Shown here: piece after piece, positions 8,426-16,648 of the stretch
Numbering within the stretch: the first letter of the stretch is position 1
Layout: the number at the start of each line of letters is the position of its first letter
Origin: Hujiaoplasma nucleasis
Lineage (GTDB): Bacteria > Bacillota_I > Bacilli_A > Izemoplasmatales > Hujiaoplasmataceae
Assembly: GCF_013745115.1 (NCBI RefSeq)
Contig: NZ_CP051151.1
Location: 372,001 to 436,000 of the forward strand
Direction: 5' to 3'
DNA length: 64,000 bases
The notes under the pieces: model-generated
Databases searched by the model: none
What the model was told of the DNA's origin: nothing
What the model saw: only the letters and a program-made list of their open reading frames with translations
Translations under genes and position numbers: made by a program

Positions 8426-9004
8426 ATGTTAGTGAACCAAATAGGTGGAGGAATTATCGCAATCATCATTATTGCAGTTATTATTTTAATGATTGTTGTA
8501 TGGTATATATCTACCATGAACAAATTAAGACAGTTAGAACTAAAAGTCCAAGAAGCAGAATCAGGAATTGATGTTGCATTAACTAAAAGATTTGATATGC
8601 TTTCTAAAATGCTTGATACAACCAAGGGTTATGCAAAGCATGAGGCTGAGACATTAGAAAAAATTGTCAAATGGAGATCCGGAGTTCCTGATAATGCTAC
8701 TTTAGAAGAGAAAGCTGAATTCCAAGCTCAAATGGACAGGGTTGCTCAAGGAATCAATGTCGTTGTAGAGAAATATCCTGATTTAAAAGCCAATACTGTC
8801 TTTATTGAGTTGCAACAATCAATTAGAAATGCTGAAGAACATTTGCAAGCTGCTAGAAGACTTTATAATGCTAATGTTACTAAAATTAATCATATTATTG
8901 TGACATTCCCTCAAAGTATTGTTGCTAATAAAATTAATATGACTAAAAAGCCATATTTTGAAGCAGAAGATCGCAAACGCGAAGATGTAAAGATGGATTT
9001 TTAA
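8426..9004 (+). CDS. lemA: LemA family protein
   Basis: 192-residue protein with an N-terminal membrane anchor (about residues 7-27) and a long helical-bundle domain with LemA landmarks: a NKLRQLE..V.EAESGIDVALTKR block after the membrane segment, then AEEHLQAARRLYN and VTKINHIIVTFPQSIVA near the end. AGGGAGG (8411-8417) lies 8 nt before the ATG, and the upstream gene ends at the preceding base. The function of LemA proteins is unsettled. It forms a two-gene unit with the DUF3137 gene and is followed by a strong terminator. Confidence 0.93.
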   Translation: MLVNQIGGGIIAIIIIAVIILMIVVWYISTMNKLRQLELKVQEAESGIDVALTKRFDMLSKMLDTTKGYAKHEAETLEKIVKWRSGVPDNATLEEKAEFQAQMDRVAQGINVVVEKYPDLKANTVFIELQQSIRNAEEHLQAARRLYNANVTKINHIIVTFPQSIVANKINMTKKPYFEAEDRKREDVKMDF

Positions 9005-9040
9005 AAAAGATAATTATTCATAAAAATTGATAAAATATTG

Positions 9041-9070
9041 AGAAAGAGATCAAGTATCTCTTTCTTTTTC
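9041..9070 (+). terminator. terminator after lemA
   Basis: The 10-bp stem AGAAAGAGAT (9041-9050) / ATCTCTTTCT (9056-9065) is followed by T-rich sequence. Confidence 0.85.
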
Positions 9071-9125
9071 ATTGTATTTTAAGAAAAGAGCAATTTTAAT
9101 ATTATTAAATGATTATAATAGACTA

Positions 9126-9164
9126 TTTATAAGCTTATGCTTATAAAACTAGAACTGCTATAAT
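9126..9164 (+). promoter_or_regulatory. inverted repeat and -10 box upstream of ssb
   Basis: A perfect 9-bp inverted repeat TTTATAAGC (9126-9134) / GCTTATAAA (9139-9147) has a 4-base spacer. The -10 TATAAT is at 9159-9164. A -35 17 bases upstream (9136-9141) is poor and lies inside the repeat. With no T-run it is not a terminator; an operator or an RNA hairpin from an upstream start are both possible. Confidence 0.5.
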
Positions 9165-9183
9165 GCTTACAGGAGGAAATTGC

Positions 9184-9519
9184 ATGAATCAATTAATATT
9201 AGTTGGAAGAATTGTTGAAGATCCAGAACTTACTGTTTTGGATAATGGAACCAAAGTATCTACTGTAACATTGGCTGTAAAAAGAGGTTTTAAAAGTGGT
9301 GAAAACAACCAATATGAAACAGATTTCTTTAAATGTACTTTGTGGAGTGGTATTGCAGAAGCTACAGTTAATTATTGTAAAAAGGGCCATACTGTAGGTG
9401 TTAAGGCAAGAATTCAACAAACCCATTTTGTACAAAATGAGAAAAAAGTATTTTCATATCCAGAAATCATTGTAGAAAAGATAACATTTATAAACAAGCC
9501 TAAAAATCAAGAAGAATAA
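9184..9519 (+). CDS. ssb: single-stranded DNA-binding protein, short form
   Basis: OB-fold SSB that coats single-stranded DNA during replication and repair. MNQLILVGRIVEDPEL opens the OB fold, and a KCTLW block and a C-terminal ITFI strand are present. The chosen start is ATG 9184, seven bases after AGGAGG (9172-9177); upstream in-frame codons lack a ribosome site. At 111 residues it ends KNQEE shortly after the OB fold and has no acidic DDDIPF-type tail, so it lacks the usual docking site for partner proteins. A second, full-length SSB probably exists elsewhere. It is a single-gene unit between terminators. Confidence 0.92.
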   Translation: MNQLILVGRIVEDPELTVLDNGTKVSTVTLAVKRGFKSGENNQYETDFFKCTLWSGIAEATVNYCKKGHTVGVKARIQQTHFVQNEKKVFSYPEIIVEKITFINKPKNQEE

Positions 9520-9575
9520 GACATAAAAAAAATATATCTAAAAGATTTACTGGATAAAAATTATATATTTAAAAA

Positions 9576-9606
9576 TGCATCGGTAATTAATTACTGATGT
9601 TTTTTT
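9576..9606 (+). terminator. terminator after ssb
   Basis: The stem CATCGGTAAT / ATTACTGATG (one G-U pair) is followed by a run of seven T. Confidence 0.8.
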
Positions 9607-9710
9607 ATATAAAGTAAATTAGGATTAAAATATAGAGTAATTTGTGGTAAAATAATGAAGTAAGTATGAATAAAGAACTAGTTTGTATAAGGTTATATTT
9701 GGAGGCAAAG

Positions 9711-10577
9711 ATGAAAGAATATTTAAATTTATTATCATATATACTTGAAAACGGTAGACAGAAAGAAGATCGTACCAATACAGGTATAATTTCTACATTT
9801 GGATATCAAATGCGTTTTGATTTAAATAAAGGTTTTCCTTTGGTTACAACAAAAAAAATACATTTAAAATCAGTTATCCATGAGTTGTTATGGTTTATTA
9901 ACGGTGACACCAATATTCAATATTTAGTAAAAAATGGTGTTAGAATTTGGAATGATTGGCCTTATCAAATTTTTAAAGATTCTAGTGAATACCAAGGCGA
10001 ATCAATGAAAGAATTTATTGATAAAATTATTTCTGATAATAGTTTTGCAAGAAATTATGGTGATTTAGGTCCTGTATACGGTAAACAATGGCGTGATTTT
10101 AATGGTGTTGACCAATTGTATAATGTTATCGACTCTATTAAAAATAATCCAAATTCAAGAAGACATATCGTAACAAGTTGGAATCCTGAAGATATAGATA
10201 AAATGGCTTTACCTCCGTGCCACATGATTTATCAATTCTACGTAGTTGATGATCAACTTTCTCTTCATTTATATCAAAGAAGCGCAGATGCTTTTTTAGG
10301 TGTTCCTTTTAATATTGCATCTTATGCGCTCTTATTAATGATGGTTGCTAAAATTACAGGTTTGAAGGCTCATGAATTTGTTCATACGATTGGTGATGCT
10401 CATATATATTTGAACCATGTTGATCAAGTTAAAGAACAAATTAGTAGGGAACCATTTGAATTGCCTCAGATGCTAATTCATAGGACTCCTAGTCATATTG
10501 AAGATTTCAAATATGATGATTTTGAGTTGGTAAATTATAAACATCATCCTCATATTAAGGGTAAGGTAGCAGTATAA
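9711..10577 (+). CDS. thyA: thymidylate synthase
   Basis: Makes dTMP from dUMP with methylene-tetrahydrofolate. 288 residues with the full ThyA pattern: DRTNTG near the start, VTTKK, the catalytic Cys in [24 protein letters not shown] and [12 protein letters not shown] 9711 is chosen because GGAGG (9701-9705) lies just upstream; the frame extends to 9666 without a ribosome site. The last base of the stop codon is the first base of the folA ATG, so the dTMP cycle enzymes are coupled. It is the first gene of a run that reaches 13510. Confidence 0.97.
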   Translation: MKEYLNLLSYILENGRQKEDRTNTGIISTFGYQMRFDLNKGFPLVTTKKIHLKSVIHELLWFINGDTNIQYLVKNGVRIWNDWPYQIFKDSSEYQGESMKEFIDKIISDNSFARNYGDLGPVYGKQWRDFNGVDQLYNVIDSIKNNPNSRRHIVTSWNPEDIDKMALPPCHMIYQFYVVDDQLSLHLYQRSADAFLGVPFNIASYALLLMMVAKITGLKAHEFVHTIGDAHIYLNHVDQVKEQISREPFELPQMLIHRTPSHIEDFKYDDFELVNYKHHPHIKGKVAV

Positions 10578-11038
10578 TGATTGCTTTAGTCTTAGCCATG
10601 GATGTTCATGGACTTATTGGTCAAAATAATGATTTGCCTTGGCATTATCCCGAAGATTTAAAGTATTTTAAAGAACTTACTCTAAATAAGAATGTTCTAA
10701 TGGGAAGAAAAACTTATGATTCTATTTTTAATAGACTTGGAAAAGCTTTGCCAAATAGACAAAACTATGTAGCTAGCAGGCATAATAAACCTATTAAAGA
10801 TGTTCAACTGGTTAATGATATTCATTCTTTTATAAAAGATTTTAAAGATGATTTATATATAATTGGTGGCAAAGAAATATTTGAGCAAAGCAAGGAATAC
10901 GCTGAATATATTTATATTACTTACATTAAACATTTGTATCAAGGAGATACTTTCATTAACTTTGATTATAGTCAGTTTAATATGAAGATTATTAAAGAAA
11001 CTAGTGATTTAATTTTCACTGTCTATGAAAGGAACTAA
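10577..11038 (+). CDS. folA: dihydrofolate reductase
   Basis: Reduces dihydrofolate, regenerating the cofactor oxidized by ThyA. 153 residues. The start [23 protein letters not shown] holds the substrate-binding LPWH motif. The NADPH-binding LMGRKTYDSI and the later YIIGGKEIF are both present. It overlaps thyA by one base, a classic thyA-folA pair. The downstream acyltransferase starts one base after its stop. Confidence 0.96.
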   Translation: MIALVLAMDVHGLIGQNNDLPWHYPEDLKYFKELTLNKNVLMGRKTYDSIFNRLGKALPNRQNYVASRHNKPIKDVQLVNDIHSFIKDFKDDLYIIGGKEIFEQSKEYAEYIYITYIKHLYQGDTFINFDYSQFNMKIIKETSDLIFTVYERN

Positions 11039-11039
11039 T

Positions 11040-11867
11040 ATGATAGCTATTTTTCAGATAATACTTAGTCTCTTATTATCACTTTTATATACTATAGTCT
11101 ATGTTGATTTTCAATCAATAATATCTATTATTAGTATTATTGGTGCTTATTTGGCTATAAACATAATTTATATTCTATTGGTCATTATAATCTTCATTAT
11201 ATTAGTATATACCACAGAAAAAGTAGATAAAGCTTCTATTTGGAAACATAATCTCTTAATGACTTTTTCTAATTATTTCTTTTGTTCTTTATTAAGAGTT
11301 AAACCCATAGTCAAAGGTTTAGAAAATCTACCTAAGAATTCAAATTTCGTATTATATGCTAACCATATTGAATACAATGATCCTTTTTATATTAAAATGT
11401 TTTATAAAAACTCATCATTAACCTATGTTTCTAAAGAACCCTTATTTAAATATCCTGTTTTAAAGAATTTATTACATGGTATTGGGGCTATTCCTATAGG
11501 GAAGTTAGCTGATCGGAAGTCTTTAGAAGCCATTCTTCAAGCCATAAAAACAGTTAAATCTGGTCAACCGATTGGAATTTTTCCTGAAGGTAAAAGATCC
11601 TACTCCAACAACATGGGTGCCTTTAAGCCTGGTGCTTTCAAAGTGGCACAAAAGGCTGAAGCTGATATTTCTTTGGTTGCTATATACAATTTTCATGAAA
11701 TTAATCGTAGAAAAATTAGAATTAAGAAAGTTAAAGTCTATTTAACAATATTACCTTTAATTAAGTATGAAGATATTAAAGGATTAGATACTGTGACTAT
11801 ATCGGATATGGCTTATCAATTAATTAATCAAGAGTTAGATAATTATAAAAGAACTTTTAAAGAATAG
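11040..11867 (+). CDS. plsC: 1-acyl-sn-glycerol-3-phosphate acyltransferase (PlsC family)
   Basis: Membrane acyltransferase of phospholipid synthesis, likely adding the second acyl chain to lysophosphatidate. It has two N-terminal membrane segments within residues 1-58. The acyltransferase block carries H(X4)D in NHIEYND near residue 108, and the glycerophosphate-binding FPEGKRS is near residue 181. The start is ATG 11040, with AAAGGA upstream; the frame start at 11025 lies inside folA without support. 275 residues is close to the family norm. The symbol rests on domain family, and the exact acyl acceptor is not proven. Confidence 0.88.
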   Translation: MIAIFQIILSLLLSLLYTIVYVDFQSIISIISIIGAYLAINIIYILLVIIIFIILVYTTEKVDKASIWKHNLLMTFSNYFFCSLLRVKPIVKGLENLPKNSNFVLYANHIEYNDPFYIKMFYKNSSLTYVSKEPLFKYPVLKNLLHGIGAIPIGKLADRKSLEAILQAIKTVKSGQPIGIFPEGKRSYSNNMGAFKPGAFKVAQKAEADISLVAIYNFHEINRRKIRIKKVKVYLTILPLIKYEDIKGLDTVTISDMAYQLINQELDNYKRTFKE

Positions 11868-11875
11868 GAGACAGC

Positions 11876-12430
11876 ATGTACTTAACATTATTTTGGACAT
11901 TTTTTAAGATTGGCTTGTTCACCTTTGGTGGTGGTTATGCCATGATACCATTTATTCATCGATTTGGCGTAGATAAATATCAATGGATTACTGAAGATGA
12001 ATTTTTAAATATTATTACGATTGCTGAATCTACGCCTGGGCCTATAGCAATAAATTCAGCCACTTATATTGGCCATAAGGTCAAAGGTATAAGAGGTAGT
12101 ATTGCGGCTACTATTGGTGTAGCATTACCATCTGTAATTATTATTATTTTAATTGCTGCTTTTTTTATGCAGTTCAAAGAAAATCCTCATGTAGAATATG
12201 CTTTTAAAGGGGTTAGAATTGGCGTTTCAGTCCTTGTTTTAAATGCAGCAATAAGAATGTATAAAAAGTTGGATAAACATTGGATAAGTTACTTTTTAAT
12301 TGGAGTAGGATTTATAATACTCTTATTCCATTTCTTTTCTGTGATTTATGTTATTATGATTGGTGGTGCTGTAGGCATCATCTACCAATTACTTACAGTT
12401 CGAGGTGATACTAATGGAAATCTTTCTTAA
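11876..12430 (+). CDS. chrA: chromate transporter family protein, first half-size subunit
   Basis: 184-residue membrane protein of the CHR family with five or six membrane segments. The signature FKIGLFTFGGGYAMIPF is at residues 6-22, and ESTPGPIAINSATYIG follows. Short CHR proteins come in adjacent pairs that together equal one full ChrA. The substrate may be chromate, sulfate or another anion; family naming does not prove chromate export. AGGAG lies 7 nt before the ATG. The gene overlaps its partner by 17 bases. Confidence 0.88.
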   Translation: MYLTLFWTFFKIGLFTFGGGYAMIPFIHRFGVDKYQWITEDEFLNIITIAESTPGPIAINSATYIGHKVKGIRGSIAATIGVALPSVIIIILIAAFFMQFKENPHVEYAFKGVRIGVSVLVLNAAIRMYKKLDKHWISYFLIGVGFIILLFHFFSVIYVIMIGGAVGIIYQLLTVRGDTNGNLS

Positions 12431-12992
12431 GTTACTTGAACTACTTTTCACATTTTTTAAAATAGGATTATTTACTTTTGGTGGTGGCTACGCAATGATT
12501 CCTCTAATCACTGAGGAAGTTATCAGTAAAGGATGGGAAACACACCAAACTCTTATTGACTTTATTGCTATTGCAGAGTCTACACCAGGACCATTTGCTA
12601 TTAATATAGCTACATTTATTGGTTATGAGCAATTGTTTATTATAGGAGCAGTTTTCACTACATTGGGGGTCATATTACCATCATTCATCATTATAGTGAT
12701 TATCGCAAAGATATTTAAACACTTTGCTGATAATAAATATGTGGTCGGTTTCTTAAATGGTGCAAAACCAGTGATAGTAGGGGTTATATTTTCAGTAGGT
12801 GTGAATTTTATACTACTTAATGTATTTAGCACTAAGAAAGTTACACTAATTAAGGATTTTGTTTTTGATTGGAAAACTGTTACTATTTTAGTATCAATAT
12901 TTTTATTAAGCAAAATAAAAGATAGAATTCACCCAGTAGTTATAGTACTTGCTTCAGGAGTGATGGGCTATATTTTATTTGGTATATTATAA
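12414..12992 (+). CDS. chrA: chromate transporter family protein, second half-size subunit
   Basis: 192-residue CHR protein homologous to the preceding one: FFKIGLFTFGGGYAMIPL near the N-terminus and AIAESTPGPFAINIATFIG, then four further membrane segments. ATG 12414 is favoured by GAGGTG eight bases upstream, inside the end of the first subunit gene; the GTG at 12405 lacks a ribosome site. The 17-base overlap implies coupled translation of the two half transporters. Confidence 0.88.
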   Translation: MEIFLKLLELLFTFFKIGLFTFGGGYAMIPLITEEVISKGWETHQTLIDFIAIAESTPGPFAINIATFIGYEQLFIIGAVFTTLGVILPSFIIIVIIAKIFKHFADNKYVVGFLNGAKPVIVGVIFSVGVNFILLNVFSTKKVTLIKDFVFDWKTVTILVSIFLLSKIKDRIHPVVIVLASGVMGYILFGIL

Positions 12993-13009
12993 AAGAAGGA
13001 GGAATTTAA

Positions 13010-13510
13010 ATGGATATTCATATATTAAATACTACAAAGTATAATAAGGACTTAATCATTAAATACAATCAGTTTTTTTCGAGAGGCTATATAAAGAAGA
13101 ATTTCATTATAATGACTTTGGTTGCAATAGGCTTTATCATATATATGTTAGCAAACCAAGAATATCTTTATGCATTATTATTGGTTGCTTTAATTATCAT
13201 ATACTTTTTATTGACATTGGTATTACAAAAGTTTACCATTAAAAGAATGTTAGCTAAATCACCTTTAGTGGAAAAACCGATCAAACAAACTTATGAGTTT
13301 TTTAATGATAAGGTCTTAGTAAAAAATCCACAAAAGACTTATGAAGTACCCTATGATTCTATATTTTCAGTAAAAAAAGGGAAAGACTTCTTTTTAATTA
13401 AGGCCGGCCAAAATAAATCATTAATTGTAGATTTTAAAGGATTTTCAACAGAAGAAGACTCTAGAAAATTAGAAGAGTTCTTTATTATCAGATTCAATAT
13501 GAAAGACTAG
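13010..13510 (+). CDS. YcxB-like membrane protein
   Basis: 166-residue protein with two adjacent membrane segments (about residues 32-50 and 52-72) followed by a soluble beta-rich domain of about 90 residues, the layout of the YcxB-like family of unknown function. GAAGGAGG lies just before the ATG. It closes the run that starts at thyA and is followed by a strong terminator. No catalytic motif is seen. Confidence 0.68.
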   Translation: MDIHILNTTKYNKDLIIKYNQFFSRGYIKKNFIIMTLVAIGFIIYMLANQEYLYALLLVALIIIYFLLTLVLQKFTIKRMLAKSPLVEKPIKQTYEFFNDKVLVKNPQKTYEVPYDSIFSVKKGKDFFLIKAGQNKSLIVDFKGFSTEEDSRKLEEFFIIRFNMKD

Positions 13511-13540
13511 AAGATTCTTAAGAATCTTCTTTTATTTTAT
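13509..13540 (+). terminator. terminator after the thyA-to-YcxB gene run
   Basis: The perfect palindrome AGAAGATTCTT / AAGAATCTTCT (13509-13530) is followed by T-rich DNA. Confidence 0.85.
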
Positions 13541-13572
13541 CATTTTAACTTTACAATTTTTGATATCAGTTA

Positions 13573-13590
13573 TATAATAAACTTATAAGT
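13573..13590 (+). promoter_or_regulatory. -10 box with adjoining palindrome, candidate TetR operator
   Basis: TATAAT (13573-13578) is followed after two bases by the exact palindrome ACTTATAAGT (13581-13590), about 25 bases before the TetR-type gene. The position just after the -10 suits autorepression. Confidence 0.45.
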
Positions 13591-13614
13591 CTAAACTATA
13601 TGGTAGGTTATGAT

Positions 13615-14913
13615 ATGAGTAAAGATAAAACACAATTATTATTGGAAAATAAGAAGGTTTTTGAAGAAACACTTAATGAATTTAGTTCAAAACCTTATGA
13701 ATTGGCTTCAGTCAATGAGATTATTAAAAGAAGTCATTATAATAAAGGGAGTTTTTACTATAGATTTAAGGATAAGTATGAATTATATGTATCAATATTA
13801 GATTATGTTTTTGTCCAGCAAATCGATTTGTTTAATAAAACTTCTTTTGATTTAACAACCAATAATCACATTAACGCTATTCTGCATGCCTTGTTTAATA
13901 ATCTATTAAATCTTTATAAACTTGATTCTAGATTTTACCATTTGGTTATTAGGTTTTATAATGAGAAAACTGATTTTGTTTCTTCAACTCTTGAAGTCTC
14001 AGTGCCTTCATTGTATGAGCGATTTATAAAAAAATTGAATCATATAGGTTCTTTTAATGATTCTCAAATGATTATCATTGAATCTATATATAAAAACCTT
14101 CCTATTGAGAAATTACTTAATCAAGATATTAGATTAGAAGAAATGATTAATCAATTATCCAATGACAAGTATAAAAATGATAAAATTGAAATAGACAGTG
14201 AAGACAAATATCTTGATTTACACCACTTTAAAGACAAATTTAATTATTTTATCACTGATAATGATTTTAATAATTCTTTAAATGAAGTATTTATTGTAAA
14301 TGATTTCTTATTTGAGGAAAGCAAGATAAAAAGACTGATCAAAAGAAAGACTTTTCAATTAAAATTTGATGTTAGAAGAATATTAAAGAAATATATAAAT
14401 AAACCTATTTTTAATGGTATATTTTTAAAAAACATACTTGAATCTGAAGATTATGTCAATATTGTTAAAGATGATACCTTAAGGAATATCTTTTATACTC
14501 TGATTTATGGTATTATTGATTTAAATGAAATTCTTGTTATAAATCATATGATTAGTGATTTAAACGATAAGCAAAGAGATATCTTATTCAATAAAATTTT
14601 ACCTATAAATGGGCAACTAACAAAGATACTAATAATTGATAAAGTCCTAGTGTTTAATGGTTGTCTAAATTCATTTTATATGAAAGATGATCTTACAGGC
14701 GTTAAGAAGTATCATATGAATGATTTATCAGTTCAATATCAAAACAAGTATTATATTAAATATATAATAGATGGTGTATATTCTTCAGATTATTTTGATT
14801 CTATTGACGGTTTTGTTAAAAATCATACAAATAGTGAAATAAAAATACTTGAGGTAAAGACCGTACATGAACTTGCTTATCATCAAATTAAAGAGCTGGT
14901 GAATAAAATATGA
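13615..14913 (+). CDS. TetR-type regulator with long C-terminal domain (possible decayed ABC ATPase)
   Basis: The N-terminal 60 residues form a TetR DNA-binding domain (KPYELASVNEIIKRSHYNKGSFYYRFKDKYELY, with the recognition helix at KGSFYYRFKDK). A typical ligand domain follows to about residue 195. A further region of about 230 residues is not part of standard TetR proteins, which are about 200 long. One stretch (VINHMISDLNDKQRDILFNKI) lines up by eye with the Walker B / D-loop pattern LDEP..GLD..QR of ABC ATPases, but the acidic catalytic pair, Walker A and LSGG are absent. The start is ATG 13615 with AGG eight bases upstream. It overlaps by 4 bases the membrane protein gene that follows, as an ABC ATPase gene often does with its permease. 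Confidence 0.6.
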   Translation: MSKDKTQLLLENKKVFEETLNEFSSKPYELASVNEIIKRSHYNKGSFYYRFKDKYELYVSILDYVFVQQIDLFNKTSFDLTTNNHINAILHALFNNLLNLYKLDSRFYHLVIRFYNEKTDFVSSTLEVSVPSLYERFIKKLNHIGSFNDSQMIIIESIYKNLPIEKLLNQDIRLEEMINQLSNDKYKNDKIEIDSEDKYLDLHHFKDKFNYFITDNDFNNSLNEVFIVNDFLFEESKIKRLIKRKTFQLKFDVRRILKKYINKPIFNGIFLKNILESEDYVNIVKDDTLRNIFYTLIYGIIDLNEILVINHMISDLNDKQRDILFNKILPINGQLTKILIIDKVLVFNGCLNSFYMKDDLTGVKKYHMNDLSVQYQNKYYIKYIIDGVYSSDYFDSIDGFVKNHTNSEIKILEVKTVHELAYHQIKELVNKI

Positions 14914-15623
14914 AAAAATTAACTGATATCATTAAAAACGATTTATATATTTATTATGAGTATCATATTATACATATCATCACTGCTGTATCGATAATTT
15001 TCGCTTTTACCATTGGTTTGACTAATTTTTTACCACCAATGATTTATATATACATGGCTGTATTTATTGTTCCTGTATTAACATTTTCAATTTCATTATT
15101 CATTGGTGAAAACCATAAAAGTGATAAGTTAAATCAATGTCCTCCTGGGATTTATTCCATAGGCAAAATTATTTCAGCTGTTTTTCTACAACTCATTCCT
15201 TTGATATCTTTCCTCATTGTCTTAATAGGCGTTTTATCATATGAATTTAATGTTCTTTTATTTCTATTAGTTTACTTATTGGGTTCTGTATTACATATAG
15301 TAATTGGTTTAACATTATCCATCATTGCTAAATCTCAATTTTCTTTATCAATGGCATATTTAGTATATTTAATTGTGTTTTCTGTTATACCTATTTTTTA
15401 TTCTGTAGATATGATTCCAAACGATATTAATTACATTTTAATTATTTCACCTGCATATTTATCGGGGGTACTATTTGAAGCTATTGTCCATCCTTCACAG
15501 CAGTTTGAACACTGGTTTGCATATCTATCTGTTTTTTTACAGTTAGCATATCTATTAATTCTCTACTATTTTGTTATAAGACCTTTTTCAGATCAATATT
15601 TAAAATCTCAAAAAAAACCTTAA
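14910..15623 (+). CDS. six-span membrane protein, ABC-2-type permease-like
   Basis: 237-residue protein with about six membrane segments spaced as in ABC-2-type permeases: one near residue 22, one near 45, and four more between about residues 88 and 225. The start ATGA overlaps the stop of the regulator gene. No ABC ATPase gene with intact motifs lies next to it; the decayed domain in the upstream protein is the only candidate partner. The assignment is by topology and context, not by a clear motif. Confidence 0.5.
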   Translation: MKKLTDIIKNDLYIYYEYHIIHIITAVSIIFAFTIGLTNFLPPMIYIYMAVFIVPVLTFSISLFIGENHKSDKLNQCPPGIYSIGKIISAVFLQLIPLISFLIVLIGVLSYEFNVLLFLLVYLLGSVLHIVIGLTLSIIAKSQFSLSMAYLVYLIVFSVIPIFYSVDMIPNDINYILIISPAYLSGVLFEAIVHPSQQFEHWFAYLSVFLQLAYLLILYYFVIRPFSDQYLKSQKKP

Positions 15624-15652
15624 GAATTTTACGGAATTCTTAAGGTTTTTTT
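15611..15652. terminator. bidirectional terminator between convergent genes
   Basis: A long stem of 16 bp, AAAAACCTTAAGAATT (15613-15628) / AATTCTTAAGGTTTTT (15635-15650), is flanked by A and T runs. It overlaps the stop codon of the membrane protein gene. Confidence 0.85.
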
Positions 15653-15663
15653 ATTTATGTTAG

Positions 15664-16512
15664 TTACTCATTAATTAGATTATTAGAAGATATAAAATTG
15701 TAAAGAACAAAGCTTGGAATAGCAAATGATTTGGTTCCATCGTCAGATCCCCAGGTATTAATACCTATTAAATTCCCATCCACATCGACAAGGGCACCAC
15801 CACTTGATCCTTCATCAATTTCAGCATTATGTTCTATAACAATAAAATCAACATTTTCTATCAAAGAAATTCGAACAAACTTCCCTATCGATACATTATT
15901 GTAAAATCTTAATGGATTACCAACAGCCATTACAAGCTCATCAGCTTTCATTCTATAGCCAAGTCTTTGAGAAATATTTATAAATTCAACACTTTGTCGA
16001 TTGTTTTTTTCAAATCTCAAGATTGCTAAATCAAGATCTTTATTTGATATTAAGACTTCAGCTTCATGATAAGAAGTATCCTCGTAAGTTTTAACTTCGA
16101 ATTTTATGGTTGCAAAACTTGGAGATGAAACATTAGAATTTTCAATAACATGATGATTCGTGACTGCATAATAATATGATTCATCAGCTTGATATATAAA
16201 GCCTGAACCAGAAATAATATCATCATTAAAACCTGTAGATATAGTTGTTTTAATTGAAATGGTTGATTTCACAACATGTTCTTTAGTATTTAATAATATT
16301 TGATTATATTGATCAATACTATTTAAGCTGTATGTTTCTGAAACATATATTGGTAATTGACTGTAATCTTCGTAACTATAAAATTCTCCTGAATAAGTAG
16401 CATTGAGAATCTGTTGGTTGGTTTGGGGAATAAAATAAGAACACGATCCCATAAATAAGGTGAAGAAGAGTGTTAAAATTAGCAATATTGATTTAATCTT
16501 CTTATTAGTCAT
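15664..16512 (-). CDS. HtrA/DegP-like trypsin-fold serine protease, lipoprotein
   Basis: Surface lipoprotein with a signal peptide and lipobox MGSC (Cys at about residue 24). The protease domain has the full triad: His in VTNHHVIE, Asp in NKDLDLAILRF, and Ser in EGSSGGALVD. It ends soon after the second beta barrel, so there is no PDZ domain; total length is 282 residues. The start is ATG 16512, about 11 nt after AGGA; the GTG at 16521 sits too close to that site. It diverges from the giant repeat-protein gene across 136 bp. A role in surface protein quality control or processing is plausible. Confidence 0.86.
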   Translation of the reverse strand: MTNKKIKSILLILTLFFTLFMGSCSYFIPQTNQQILNATYSGEFYSYEDYSQLPIYVSETYSLNSIDQYNQILLNTKEHVVKSTISIKTTISTGFNDDIISGSGFIYQADESYYYAVTNHHVIENSNVSSPSFATIKFEVKTYEDTSYHEAEVLISNKDLDLAILRFEKNNRQSVEFINISQRLGYRMKADELVMAVGNPLRFYNNVSIGKFVRISLIENVDFIVIEHNAEIDEGSSGGALVDVDGNLIGINTWGSDDGTKSFAIPSFVLYNFISSNNLINE

Positions 16513-16621
16513 ACTATTCACATCCTACAATTTCTGTTTTTATATATTCATTATACTATATAAAATTAAAAAAAATTAAAAAGATAATCACATATTTCTT
16601 TATATTTATAAAAAATAAAGA

Positions 16622-16627
16622 TATAAT
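16622..16627 (+). promoter_or_regulatory. -10 box for the giant repeat-protein gene
   Basis: TATAAT lies 21 bases before the start codon at 16649, followed by the ribosome site GGGGGT. No clear -35 is seen in the very AT-rich upstream stretch. Confidence 0.45.
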
Positions 16628-16648
16628 TATAACAAATGGGGGTAATTT

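Noticed and set aside
11876-12992. Frameshift splitting a single chromate transporter gene into two
   Set aside because: Each half carries its own N-terminal FTFGGGYAMIP signature and its own start with a ribosome site, so they are paired half-size homologues, not one broken gene.
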